Positions 35,832 through 48,200 of a DNA stretch of 64,000 nucleotides are shown one piece after another; within the stretch, counting starts at the first letter, position 1; every line of letters starts with the position of its first letter. The notes below the pieces were generated by a model. That model made no database searches, had not been told where the DNA came from, and saw only the letters and a list, made by a program, of their open reading frames with translations. The translations under genes and the position numbers were made by a program. Source of the DNA: Lineus longissimus. Taxonomy: Eukaryota > Nemertea > Pilidiophora > Heteronemertea > Lineidae. The stretch spans positions 8,308,001-8,372,000 of the forward strand of contig NC_088321.1 in assembly GCF_910592395.1 (NCBI RefSeq), read 5' to 3'.

Positions 35832-38800
35832 CTGAAGTGATAGAGTAAGTTAATCAAAGAAATTGCCAACTCTAAATTGTCAATAGACAAGGACATCCTT
35901 AAAGAGATCAGGGTTTTTCAGTGGCCTCAACAAGACCTGAATGAGATTGGGGATTCTGTGATATGCCATTAAGCTAAATGGACTGCCAATGACTTACAAT
36001 AGCCATGTAACTCGGGATAGAATCGACATTCTCTACACACCAGTAGCAACTGAAACTGTTGAAATTATATTGAAAGAAAACTTACAGGTTTTTGTGCAAA
36101 CTGAACCAGTAGCAGTAGATTCATTCTCCTCTTCATTTTTGTCCATTTCCTCATCATCCAAAGATTCCACATCCTAGAATAACAATGACATGCTAGAAGT
36201 AGAAGAATGGATCAGCTTTAAAAATAGATTACTAACACGGGGTATTTATATAGGGCTCTATTACTCATCAGGTGAGTATGCTGCTTTCAATGAGTGCATT
36301 GCCAGGTGGCTCTTTAGGAAAGAAGTATGCAAGTGATTCTGTTCTTTCAATCCTCCACAACCTGGTTCAACATTGATCATGGTTGAGGCAACTGTCACAA
36401 AGATACTACCATATAGTTTCCAAAATACTACCATATAGTGGTTGCATCTGACGGTGGCCAGTGGAACCAGGCTGAGATTGGTCCAGCGACCGGGAAATCA
36501 ATGAAAACTAGCAGTGGCGGAATAAGAAAAGACTGGCGTTTGAATGTAGCCACTGCTTAAAGGAGTGTAGGTAAGCTTAGGCTTAGGCTTTTATTCACTA
36601 GGCCAAGGGTAGTTCTCTGCCAATCCCAACTTACCCTAAATCAACATCTGTGCCAAGAATGCATACAGAGGGCTTTTTTATAGATATCATACATAAAGAG
36701 ACTGAGATCAACAAATGAAATAAACTTACTGAAGACAATTGGCGATCATCATCATCTTTTATGTGCAGTGTGGTGTTTGATGTTCTCCCAACCTCCTTCA
36801 GGGAGAGTTGATCCCGCTTCAGCTTTTCGCCAGCTAACATAAGTTCACAGCCCTGAACCTTGCTCGTTCCCTCAACAAAATAGAACAAGCTCTGAAAAGA
36901 GAAAATATACCCATAAATGGCGAGGCAGACGCAGAACACACAGTGCTGCAAGTGATGATGACTGTGCATTTCTGTAGACCCAGGTGAAAGTTCCCATTTC
37001 GAACAGGATTTTACCAATATGGTTGACGCTGAGACAGTCAGGCCTTCTGGTGAGGAAATACAAATTGAAATATCTCATCCATTTTCTCATTCAGGATATC
37101 AATTCATTCATTCAGGGCTATGCACACCACAAACACACACAAATGAAGTTTTTGGCAACAAAGTTATTGAATGACACTCGTGGTAAGTTCCAGCTCTTTT
37201 TTATCCACTATCAAGAAGCAACATGGCTGGGTTCTGAGAGACGAGAAAGTTGTCACATACCAGGACAGTATCCATTTCCCGGAATCACCTCATTAAATTC
37301 GTTTCAGGGCACACAAATTTCACCTGGATACATCCCTCCTCATCTGGTTCTGGGCCCAGTTCTGCAAGCCTCTTTTCTGTCAGCTGAAGCACAAGAAAAC
37401 ACAGTCAACTCTTGAGATTTAAATCAATACTCTTTCTGATCCAGGTGCTAACTGTGGAGTGAGGACAAGAGGTCAAATGAAAAGTTGGTTAATCACTTCT
37501 CTGAATATAATGCAATATCTGAATGACCCCAAAAAATTGTTTCTCAGTGACAAATCCATGTCGTTCTCCAACAAGGACTTTACCAAGCCAGTCAACTGGA
37601 TCAAACAGGGGGCTAAATTTGGCCGAACTAGCTGTCGATACCTATCAAACGGTGTGAAGTACACCAGTTTTAAGTTCAAGTGCATGTGAAATTCTAAATA
37701 ATTGATTCCTGATTTCCAGATTCCATCTTTACTGATTTCAGGCTTGCATTGGTCGCGTCCTCTTCTAACCTTCACATGAGCAAGCGGCCGATAGCATTTT
37801 CAACGTGTACACATTTGGAGGAGCGTTGGTTCAGATTCTGAGGAGTCACACTGGACCAGCCAATCATATCACGATATCTGTTACAATGTACCATGACCTG
37901 CCAATCAAACCATGATCAAACCAAGCGGCGGCAAAATTCTTTTGAAGTCTGACCCCGTTTTCTCTTTGATTGTTATTATCGTGCTTTTGAAGTCTCAGTC
38001 AGCGTCTTCTGATTGGTCGCAAACAATTCAGCGCAAAGATTGGACAGGCTCAGCGATTGGTCCTGTCAGAACGTATGTGAGGAGTTAGGCAGAATTATGT
38101 GAGGAGTTAGGCAGAATTATGTGAGGAGTAGGCAGAATTATGTGAGGAGTTAGGCAGAATTATGTGAGGAGTTAGGCAGAATTATGTCAGGAGTTAGGCA
38201 GAATCATGTGAGGAGTTAGGCAGAATTATGTCAGGAGTTAGGCAGAATTATGTGAGGAGTCAGGCAGAATTATGTGAGGAGTAAGGCAGAATGGCAAATT
38301 CATACAGTATTACTAACCTGACTTAGTTCAACTTTTCTTGCCTCTCTCCTTGCCCTCCTTTCAGTGCGTGCAATCTGGAGGTTTAGGCGAGCAACCCTTC
38401 TTCAATTGGCCTGAAATTGAACATTTCATAGGGTCAAGAAACTGTGTGGAATAATAGAAATGATACAACACTGGAAAATAATCGCGCGCATATTTCGACC
38501 AATTCAATTAGGTCTAATCGCCAACGTTCTTGTCTAATGCAGATATTGGAGGCAGAGAGCCCCCCCCCCCCCCCTCTACGGGCTGAATCTCTGCGGAGTA
38601 CATTGCTTGCCTGAAGTTCCTTAGAAACAATTTTCTGATTTGTCACCATACTGAATACCAGACCAATCCCACTTTTAAAGGAACCTTCCTCATTAACAAT
38701 GCCACAACGCTCCGACAACAATAGCTGGTACAGCATTTTGGGTACAGAGGGGTAATAGCTGATAATCATGGATTTGCATCTCACCTTTTCACCATCTACA

Positions 38801-41800
38801 ATCATACTTTCCATATATTCCATATCTTGAATAACACGAATGTTTTCTGTTGCTGTTCTTGGATGGTGCTGCAAGGCAAGAAACACGTCTCATCAGAGAA
38901 ATGTTAAACATTATTCAACTGTTAGTGTTCAGTTCACTCTGTCTGAGTAAACGAAACAATACCAGTCATCTTACAAATTGTCTCATCAAGATCACCTCAA
39001 GCACATCCTTTAAAGCTGACCTGCATGCTTTCTCAGTGACAAATTGGCCAGAATAAAAACACCAACAGGTACTTCCTTGACCTTTGGCCCCTGGTGGCCA
39101 GAAGGTGAATCATATGAGGTCATTTTCCGTGTCTGAGTAGCGGTCACCAAGGAATGTGTATGTGTACCAAGTTTCACTTCAATTACTTAAGCGGGAAACG
39201 AAACATGCCACCCGTGCCTAACGTTGACGGACGACATTATCTATAGTGTGTCATTGTAAAGGCTCACAGGTGGGCCAAAAATGAGGTATTCTCAATGCCA
39301 TACCTGTTCAGCTATCACAACAGTGTCATCCATCTCTATGTCTGGGCCACAGCAAAATCTCTCATCTCCGGCTGAAATAAAGATTCATGCTAAATTTATT
39401 TGCTACTGTGCAAAGTCTGCCAGGAAGAAAATGAATCATAGCATCCTGTCAGTGTCATAGAATGATCGGATAGAATTATTTAACTTGAACATGTTGAAGA
39501 TACTGCATGCTTCAGAGATTATCATCAGGAATCAGGATATACACAATACATGTATCATACAATGATACATAGATACTGTGTCTGCGGGTTTTAGCCGGTT
39601 TCGGGTCGCCTGTACAAAAGACCTGTTTAACCTGTAATAGGCCTTTGTAAAGTGACATACCGAGCACCGGCTAAAACCCACGCACACAGTATGTTGGTAA
39701 TGTGACCTAAGGACATCCTAAAATCTATTTCAAAATGGTTTAAATTGAAATGGTCCATAGATCATGGGTAGTTGTAAAACAAGAAACACAGAAACGAAAC
39801 AGAAACACAGAAACACAGAAACGAAACGCAGAAACCAGTCTTGTGGCGAATTCTGGTCTGCAAACTCCATCTTGTTGCCATGGTTGTGGCCGCGAACGCG
39901 GGTGTAACTAAAACCGGTATTCAGTCGGAATGGAAGGAGGAATGCTCATTTCCCAATACCCCTTTTAGCCTCATCAACGTGTGCGCAGATTGGCAGCATC
40001 CGGCCTTGATCGTGCCAATACACTACATGTATGTACTACACGGCGTAAATAGAAAATAGTCCTTCGAATAGCGAGTCCTGTTCTTTTGTACATTCCATGG
40101 CCTGTGCACGACACTAGGCTGAACTTCCCTACTGCAACCTCATTAACATAAACATATATTTAAAGGGACTATTTAAAGGCAGCAGCTGGGCAGGCAAGAT
40201 TGAGTTACTCCAAGTCCAAGTCTAGTGCCCGCCCCCCCCCCCCCACTTTACTCTATTCTAGTCGCCAAAATTGGTCTCTCACGTCTCACATAACGTCGAA
40301 ATGATTCACCCATGTACTGGTACCGTACCTTGCATTTAGTGCTGCATCAGACGGGATTTGTAGGATGATCCTGGTACTTCATGTAAATTGAACACTACAA
40401 GGCAAGATGTTGCACTGCACCTTCATTTAAAATAACATGCTGTAGGAATCGAATCGAACCTACCAAAGTACTACACCACCACCTCAAAAGACTTCACATA
40501 TCGTACCGCCCCCTCCCCACCCCCCCCCCCCCCCCCAAAGTTGCTCCATGTATCCCCTCAACAACTCTATTGCATTCCGGCTGGCCGCAACCCACCAACC
40601 TCAGATTTTACTTTTAAACGACAATAACAACGGATTGGGCAAGGAAAGTATCGGCGTGCCGCTTGATTCCAACCTTTTTGAAAACCCGTTTGATTTTCGT
40701 TTCTGCGTTTCGTTTCTGCGTTTCTGTGTTTCTGTTTCGTTTCTGTGTTTCTTGTTTTACAACTACCCATAGATCATGGGCTTACCTGTGGACCAACTAA
40801 ATGAAGAGAACAAGACCAACAGACAGTGTTAATATTGACTCATATATTATTATTGCCTACCATAGCCATCTCAACTAGCAAAGGTGAGGTTCTCATACAT
40901 GAAGTACATCAGCACATCCATTGTATGTAATACTATGCATCAGAAACAACCTGGTGAGTCATGGTCAATAGAACTGAGATTGACGCCTGTAACCAGGTTG
41001 GGGACTGATAGTGATACATAGTACTGGTGCTGAAAAAACCCCGCTGCACATGTGGTGCTACTTCAGATCATATTCAGTACACTTATACTCACCACTACTT
41101 CGCCTCCAGCAGGCCTGCTAGCAGCAAGGTCCATGGTTGAACTATTAGTATCAGTGAAGAGGGAGCTTGCTTGACGTCTAGATCTAGATGTCTGACCAGA
41201 AGTCGAAGCAGTGGGGATAGAGCTTTCCTGGCATCTAGATGCCCGAGTGGACACCTGAAATATGTTTAAAAGAAAGAATGATCAGCAAAAAGCGTTGTTA
41301 CAAGTACTGCTCAATGCTGATAGGCCAAGGAAATGTGGCACATGAGGGTATAGAAATTCCAGCAGTGCTACTGCATACAGTAAGTACTCATTTGACTTCA
41401 AAATCTTCACTCAGTTTTTCTAACCAGGTGTGCTCATCCCACTTACCTCAGAATCAGGTGCATCAACATCTCCACCAAGATCAGGAAGGAAATCGTCTAC
41501 CGGTAATTCAGGCCCACTACGCCCATTCATTGTCCTTAAAATACAAAAACAAAGTTATTGTTAAAATCAACAAATTATTGGAAATCAACAATGAAGTTCA
41601 TGGTTTGAAGCCGCCAAAATCTGTGATCATCATTTTGCAAGGATTGTTGTAATCTTATAAGTACTGAACTCATAAAGCAGTATAGAATGGGTGAGGTGAA
41701 GTCTTGGAGTTGAGAAAGTGTAAGGTGTTGGTGCTACACCTACCTTCACCATGGTAACACCATCACTACACCAACACTTGACATTCCTGATATTCTTGCT

Positions 41801-44596
41801 GCAGTGTAGTCATGAGCAACACTGCCCCACCATGGCCAAAGGAAGTACTAGTCACTGACATTTATTACTTTTCGAGAAAATGAGGAAAAACATAAACAGC
41901 CTGTGCTTTTGAATGTAATGACAAATCTCCCTGATAAGCCTGGTAAGCTTAGCTCAGTTTGACCTAGATTGACCTAGATTGTCAGTTACTTCTTTTGCCA
42001 TGGTGGGACAGAACAGCTTTCTGGCCTGATAATTGCATAACCATAGTTTAACTTACTTGTAATGGTGCTTCAATTCTGGTATCACTTCTTGATCTTCGAC
42101 TTCGATGAAGTTGAAGTCGGATGCGAGGTCGTGATTGGGGACGAGGTCTTTCAGATGCAGCCTGCCTCTACAATGACGAAGAAATTGCTCAAAAGATGTT
42201 CAATCAGGAATTCGTTTCACCCCTAGCCTCATTCTATTGTACTCTTACGATGTTCAAATGTAGTGATGATAGTGGACATATTGTGATGTGAAATTTTAGG
42301 GAGAAAATGAAACGGTGACCTTGACTAGATCTTCAGACATTTTCAGAAGTGTTCACTTCAGGAAAAATGTGTAGTCCTAAAAAGAGTACAAATTCGGCTC
42401 AAATACAATTGTTTCCAAATTCTAGAGATTGTAGACTTGGCAATGCAGATATAACATATTTCCCAACAGTTCAAAAAATACAGTGTAGGTAATATGTCAA
42501 GGGATAGAAAACAAAAGTTCCAAATGCAGGGGAATCTATCACTCCTCTGGTCCCAAAAAAGTCTTCTCCTCTCAAGTTAGTTACCAAATTTTCAATCAAA
42601 ATGCGGGGGAATCTATCACTCCTCAATTCCCAAAAATCTTCTTCTCTCAAGTTAGTTACCAAATATTCAATCAAAATGCAGGCGAATCTATCACTCCTCT
42701 GGTCCCAAAAAAGTCTTCTCCTCTCAAGTTAGTTACCAAATATTCAATCAAAATGCAGGCGAATCTATCACTCCTCTGGTCCCAAAAAAGTCTTCTCCTC
42801 TCAAGTTAGTTACCAAATATTCAATCAAAATGCAGGCGAATCTATCACTCCTCTGGTCCCAAAAAAGTCTTCTCCTCTCAAGTTAGTTACCAAATATTCA
42901 ATCAAAATGCAGGCGAATCTATCACTCCTCAAGTCCCAAAAAAGTCTTCTCCTCTCAAGTTAGTTACCAAATATTCAATCAAAATGCAGGGGAATCTATC
43001 ACTCCTCTGGTCCCAAAAAAGTCTTCTCCTCTCAAGTTAGTTACCAAATATTCAATCAAAATGCAGGGGAATCTATCACTCCTCTGGTCCCAAAAAAGTC
43101 TTCTCCTCTCAAGTTAGTTACCAAATATTCAATCAAAATGCAGGGGAATCTATCACTCCTCTGGTCCCAAAAAAGTCTTCTCCTCTCAAGTTAGTTACCA
43201 AATATTCAATCAAAATGCAGGCGAATCTATCACTCCTCTGGTCCCAAAAAAGTATTCTCCTCTCAAGTTAGTTACCAAATATTCAATCAAAATGCAGGGG
43301 AATCTATCACTCCTCAAGTCCCAAAAAAGTCTTCTCCTCTCAAGTTAGTTACCAAATATTCAATCAAAATGCAGGGGAATCTATCACTCCTCTGGTCCCA
43401 AAAAAGTCTTCTCCTCTCAAGTTAGTTACCAAATATTCAATCAAAATGCAGGCGAATCTATCACTCCTCTGGTCCCAAAAAAGTCTTCTCCTCTCAAGTT
43501 AGTTACCAAATATTCAATCAAAATGCAGGCGAATCTATCACTCCTCTGGTCCCAAAAGAGTCTTCTCCTCTCAAGTTAGTTACCAAATATTCAATCAAAA
43601 TGCAGGCGAATCTATCACTCCTCTGGTCCCAAAAAAGTCTTCTCCTCTCAAGTTAGTTACCAAATATTCAATCAAAATGCAGGCGAATCTATCACTCCTC
43701 TGGTCCCAAAAAAGTCTTCTCCTCTCAAGTTAGTTACCAAATATTCAATCAAAATGCAGGCGAATCTATCACTCCTCTGGTCCCAAAAGAGTCTTCTCCT
43801 CTCAAGTTAGTTACCAAATATTCAATCAAAATGCAGGCGAATCTATCACTCCTCTGGTCCCAAAAAAGTCTTCTCCTCTCAAGTTAGTTACCAAATTTTC
43901 AATCAAATTCGAAGTGCAGGTGTAGTAAAATGACAAATGGGCCACCTTCAAAAAGAAGAGTAGTAGCCTACCTGATTATGACTAATATCAGGTAAGTTTT
44001 CACCTGCTTCCTCCTCCTCGACAGTTTCCTGAAGAAAAATATCTCTGGTTACACTATGAAGACTTCAAGACCACTAGAGGCCCTAAATGACAATCAGCCA
44101 ATCACCACGCAGAGATGTTGCGCAATGTTCTCATTAGCCAATCACCACCTCAAGAAGAAAGACATTTATGTATTGGAATCGTACTGACAGATCAATGACC
44201 TTTACAAACTAAGATTAAGTAACATTTTGGACAGCCAGTGTAGATATTTAGATAGGCTTAAAGAAACATTGTTTTTTTGGGATAGTCGAGTTGGCACAAC
44301 TATTCGTGAAATGCATAAGTTTAATGCATGCCTGAAAATACTTACACTCTGACAGATGTAAGTTCATCCTTCTTGAATTTTGTGAGGAGAACAGCAAATC
44401 GATCGACAATGCCTCTTTCAGTTGCATCCTTTTTTTCTTGTCCCTCCCCGGTGAAATAAAAATTAAAGTTCTGAAGCACTTCTTTCCACTTTGACGGTTC
44501 AGAGAAAGGGTTGATGGCTACAATCTCTTTTAGAAGCGCTACATCCTTCACCATAGTGAACTTATAAATCTTCCTTTGTTGAGGAGCCGTAGACAT
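35275..44596 (-). CDS. SANT-like / ubiquitin-like / partial HECT gene (multi-exon; joins partly unresolved)
   Basis: Exons, high to low: 44346-44596 (SANT-like), 43972-44028 (acidic), 42057-42161 (RS-rich), 41447-41530, 41093-41254 (Ser-rich), 39304-39371, 38785-38868, 38318-38374, 37289-37383, 36980-37046, 36730-36891, 36086-36173, 35275-35831. From 39304 down every junction agrees in phase. Three upstream junctions do not (44346/43972, 42057/41530 and 41093/39371), so an exon is missing, the gene is decayed, or two genes are present, the second starting at MNGRSGPELP (41530). Residues from 37383 to 36730 (VKFVCPETN..., LFEMGTFTW, LFYFVEGTSKVQGCELML, SLKEVG, TLHIKDDDD) have the layout of a UBX/ubiquitin-like fold. 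HECT follows. Domain names are from motif recognition; the role (E3 ligase-like) is inference. Confidence 0.55.
36730..37383 (-). CDS. Three exons forming a ubiquitin-like (UBX-type) domain
   Basis: Exons 37289-37383, 36980-37046 and 36730-36891 join in phase to give VKFVCPETNLMRRPDCLSVN, HIGKILFEMGTFTWSLFYFV, CELMLAGEKLKRDQLSLKEV and TLHIKDDDD. The order (strand, basic turn, helix, strand, SLxExG, strand) is that of UBX-like beta-grasp domains. The donor after GTFTW (TGG|GTCTAC) is weak, so this join is the least certain. It sits directly before the acidic exon 36086-36173 and the HECT exon. Confidence 0.5.
38073..38292. repeat. Minisatellite, 22-bp unit, ~10 copies
   Basis: The unit is AATTATGTGAGGAGTTAGGC AG, with single-base variants. 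It ends ~26 bp before the donor end of the 38318-38374 exon. Confidence 0.9.
39757..40776. mobile_element. Inverted-repeat element with GAAACA-rich arms
   Basis: GGGTAGTTGTAAAACAAGAA followed by ACACAGAAACGAAAC (39767 onward) is matched in reverse complement by GTTTCGTTTCTGTGTTTCTT and GTTTTACAACTACCC at 40733-40769. The interior is a patchwork with poly-C tracts (40520-40536) and no gene. It lies between two exons of the HECT-type gene whose phases do not join. Confidence 0.55.
42529..43906. repeat. Minisatellite, 77-bp unit, ~18 copies (intron of the HECT-type gene)
   Basis: The unit is GGCGAATCTATCACTCCTCT, then GGTCCCAAAAAAGTCTTCTC, ending CAATCAAAATGCA. Units vary at two main places (GGCG or GGGG; CTGG or CAAG), so higher-order homogenisation is visible. 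77 is not a multiple of 3 and no protein repeat is implied. Confidence 0.9.
44346..44596 (-). CDS. First coding exon, SANT/Myb-like domain
   Basis: It starts MSTAPQQRKIYKFTMVKDVA and continues LLKEIVAINPFSEPSKWKEV, with DRFAVLLTKFKKDELTSV at the end. The LLKEI...NPF...W...V...RF..LL..FK pattern is that of SANT/Myb-like DNA- or histone-binding modules found at the start of several invertebrate multi-domain proteins. The ATG follows directly on a pyrimidine-rich acceptor (TTTTTTTTAG|AAAATG), which implies a non-coding exon upstream. Donor CAGAGT|GTAAGT, phase 2. Confidence 0.6.
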
Positions 44597-44782
44597 TTTC
44601 TAAAAAAAAGGAGATTCCTATAGTTTATTACTCCAAGGCCTAGGCTGGGCCTAAATCCCTAAGAAGCTAAGGCAGTAAGGGTCCATCTATATATACAGAG
44701 GCAAAAGTATCTGTCCACGGATAGCTGATGGCCCATGAACGTTCCATCCATGGAGCCCATGGATGGATAGTTCATGATTAAA

Positions 44783-45128
44783 GCTTTCAATGATCACTTT
44801 TTTGCAGTACCATTTGTAAACCAGTTGACATGACCATTGATTCAAATGCTCTCAATGAGCACTTTCTGATGGCACCATTTGTAAACCTACTGACATGACC
44901 ATTCTTTGGAAAGCTCTCAATGAGCACTTTCTTATGGTACCATTTGTAAACCTATTGACATGACCATTAATTGGAAAGCTCTCAATGAGCACTTTCTGAT
45001 GGTACCATTTGTAAACCTATTGACATGACCATATACTGGAAAGCTCTTAATGAGCCCTTTCTTATGGTACCATTTCTAAACCTACTGACATGACTATTCA
45101 TTGGAAAGCTCTCAATGAGCACTTTCTA
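44783..45128. repeat. Tandem repeat, 65-bp unit, ~5 copies
   Basis: The unit contains GGAAAGCTCTCAATGAGCAC and TGGTACCATTTGTAAACC. It fills the space between the last kinase exon and the SANT-like gene. Confidence 0.85.
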
Positions 45129-45141
45129 TTTAGAGACTCAC

Positions 45142-45285
45142 CATTTCGGGGCTGATATATAATAAGGCGTTCCCAGCACTGTATTCGCTCCTTTATCAGC
45201 AGTTGACATTATCTTTGAGATTCCAAAGTCGCCGACTTTAACAACGCCCTCTTTTGTCAGGAAGATGTTGGCCGTTTTCATATCC
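45142..45285 (-). CDS. Exon 9: kinase catalytic and activation loops, frameshifted near its 3' end
   Basis: The exon reads [40 protein letters not shown] and PYY. HRD, the downstream N and DFG are all intact. After PYY the DNA has TATATATC where TATATC would give ISPEM exactly at the donor ATG|GTGAGT. The 144-bp exon is therefore 2 bp longer than the 142 needed for phase 0. As written the frame continues ISAPKW and reaches a stop in the intron. This could be a real inactivating TA expansion, an allelic variant or an assembly indel. No downstream C-lobe exon was found below 45142. Confidence 0.75.
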
Positions 45286-48200
45286 CTGGAGAAATTATCA
45301 AATTCATTTTTTTTATTAGGAGAAGTTACTCAAGAAAATGCAGACCGACACTAACGAAATCTACAACTTTCCTGAAAAGAAGGTCATAACGTCTATCAAT
45401 CCCTTGGGCCTAAAAGCATCTAATACAAACTGTGTGGGCTTTGGCCATGCATGCACAACTATTAAAGACATTAACCCATTCTCCCACATGCAGCAGAGAC
45501 GCAAGAGCAAAAGGGCCTGGGTTTGATCCCGAGGAGCACCCAGGATTGTATTTCTGGATGAACCGGCGTGGCTTTCGAGGAACGTAAATTCCTGGCTCTT
45601 CACAGTCCATCGAATGAGATGTTAAACCGAGGTTCCTTGTAGGGCAGGCTAAAGACCCCACCAAGTGAGAAACATGAGCAGCTTGCGTGGACTGTACCTC
45701 TGGCCGAAGTCGGATTCACTAGGCCAATAACCCAATTGGTGCATAATCGTAGTGGCACGCATAAACGCTCATCCTGCCTCGGAGGAGGAATACTCCCTGG
45801 AGAAAATCACCTCCAAGGGCAGAGTGAATGCTGAAGAGGAAGAAGAAGGGACAACACTCGACCGCCGATAGGGAGATTGGTGTTTTTCTGGTGTATTACG
45901 CTGGCAAAAATGCCCAGTTAGGTGGCACTGTCTTAACCTTGTTGGTCCGACACATTCAAAACAGTCAGGGAGGACACTAAATGTGGCCCACCACGGGGAA
46001 TGGGTCGCATGTCTCACAGAAGATGAGCCTAAAATGACACCAGGACATAAGAGTCGCGTCCACTACGCCAGTGTTGGTACGGAGTTTTTGCGCTTACACC
46101 TGTTAATTTTCCCCTGGAAAACGCCGGTGCTAGAAAACGCCGGTGTTTTCTTGTCACGGCGATGGATTCAGGGCTAAATGGGGGCTAATTTAAGCACGGC
46201 GTTTTATGTAGTGTAATCACAAAAACGCCGGCGTTATTAAGTTTCTACACTCGGCGATAGGCGGCGTGGTTACCACCGCGCATTTTGTGTCGGTCAATCG
46301 CGACTCCAACAATAACAAAAAATCGGAGAGTTCTACAGGAATTTCATATACACCACGCCATCTGTCGCCGTGTTCGGTATCTGTTTCCATGTAGTGGAAG
46401 TCCTCGCCGTGTCTTCTCCGGGCATTGTATGGTTCGGAGTATCCCCGGGTTTAAAAACGCCAGGGTTTTCCATGTAGTGGACGTACTACTATTATAGAAG
46501 AAATCGACTTTACATAAGGCAGACAATAGTGAAATGAACAACCAGTCCGTCTCAACCTGTCAAGCTCGAAGCGACATGCGACTCATTTTGCTGTGGTGGG
46601 CCACAAATACTAAAATAGATCACAGATACACTGGCAAAATTTGGCGAGTAAAATTTATATAAATTTTATATAAAATTCGACTTCTCTAAATTTGATATAT
46701 AGAAAACTTTGCAGAGACTAACCTGTGTAGTATGTTATGTTCGTGAATGTGACGAATGGCTGCCACCATCTGTTGGAAGATTTCTAGTATTTCCTTCTCG
46801 TCCAGTGGAGCGTCCCTATGAGAGAGGTATTGAGCTAGCGTCCTGGAAAAAGGAATCGAGGAAAATAAAAAATTGCAACTTTTTACATGAGCATAGCGCT
46901 TTATAATGCAGAACAGCCTCAAAGCACTTTATATTATCTACAGAACATAGATATATTAATGATAATGATATTAATCATGAGACTTATATAGCGCTAAATC
47001 TAACTGGTTTCAGTCGCTCAAAGCGCTTCACATTATTATCCCTAACAGTCTCAGAGCACTTTATATTTTTTACAGAACATAGAGAATAATAATGATAATA
47101 ATCATGAGACTTATATAGCGCTTAATCTAACTGGTTTCAGTCGCTCAAAGCGCTTCACATTATTACCCCTAGCTATCGGCCTGAACATTTTTGTTTCAAG
47201 CTCGACTCTCTGGGAGTATCACAGGTCCGAGCTGCAGCTTTACAGCACTCTAGACTAACATTCATAGTGGGCCATCTCTGCCAGCTAGGTACCCATCTAC
47301 TCCTGGGTGAAGAGAAGCAAGTGAGGTAAAGTGCCTTGCTCAAGGACACAAAGGCGAAAGATAATCTTTAGAAAAAAATAAGTTCAGGGTTTTCATGACA
47401 AGTCAATCTGTAAACAATTTTGGAACGAGATGCGAGTTGACTTTGTCGATGATTAAAGGCCTACGCGGTTCGTAAAAGAATTTGAATTTGTAATTGAATT
47501 TGAAAACTTTAATTGCGTAAATACATACTGAATATAAATTTCAACACTGCCGTTGTGTAGACTGATGTACAAATACAGTGGAACCTCCCTTAGCGGACAC
47601 CTCTCTATTAAGGACAACCTCTCTATTAAGGACAACCTCTCTATTAAGGACACTAGTTATGGTCCCAAATTGGTTGTTTCCATTCGATTTGACCTCTCTA
47701 ATCGGGACACCTCTCTTTTAAGGATAACATTTGTCAGTCCCAATGGTGTCCTTTAAAATTGAGAGGTTCTACTGTGCTACTCTAAAGTGAAAAGTGACTG
47801 GGCAGCCGACAGCTTGGTAATATTGCCATTGCCATAGGACAGCACTTGTCAGTCCCATGGGTGTCCTTAATAGAGTGGTTCTACTGTAACTTACCCTCCA
47901 TTTGCATACTCCATTTCAATCATCAAGACGCCGTCTTCTATTAAGGACAACCTCTCTATTAAGGACACTAGTTTTGGTTCCAAATTGGCTGTTTCCATTG
48001 AAGTTGACCTCTCTAATCAGGACACCTCTTTATTAAGGACAGCTCTTGTCAGTCCCATGGGTGTCCTCAATAGAGTGGTTCTACAGTAACTTACCCTCCA
48101 TTTGCATACTCCATTTCAATCATCAGGACGCCGTCTTCTTCAAAACTATCGTAATAACTGATGATGTTCGGGTGGTCTAAGACGGCGAGAACTTTGACCT

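Noticed and set aside
36984-37415. 143-codon plus-strand frame
   Set aside because: It overlaps two phase-consistent minus-strand exons and shows no domain.
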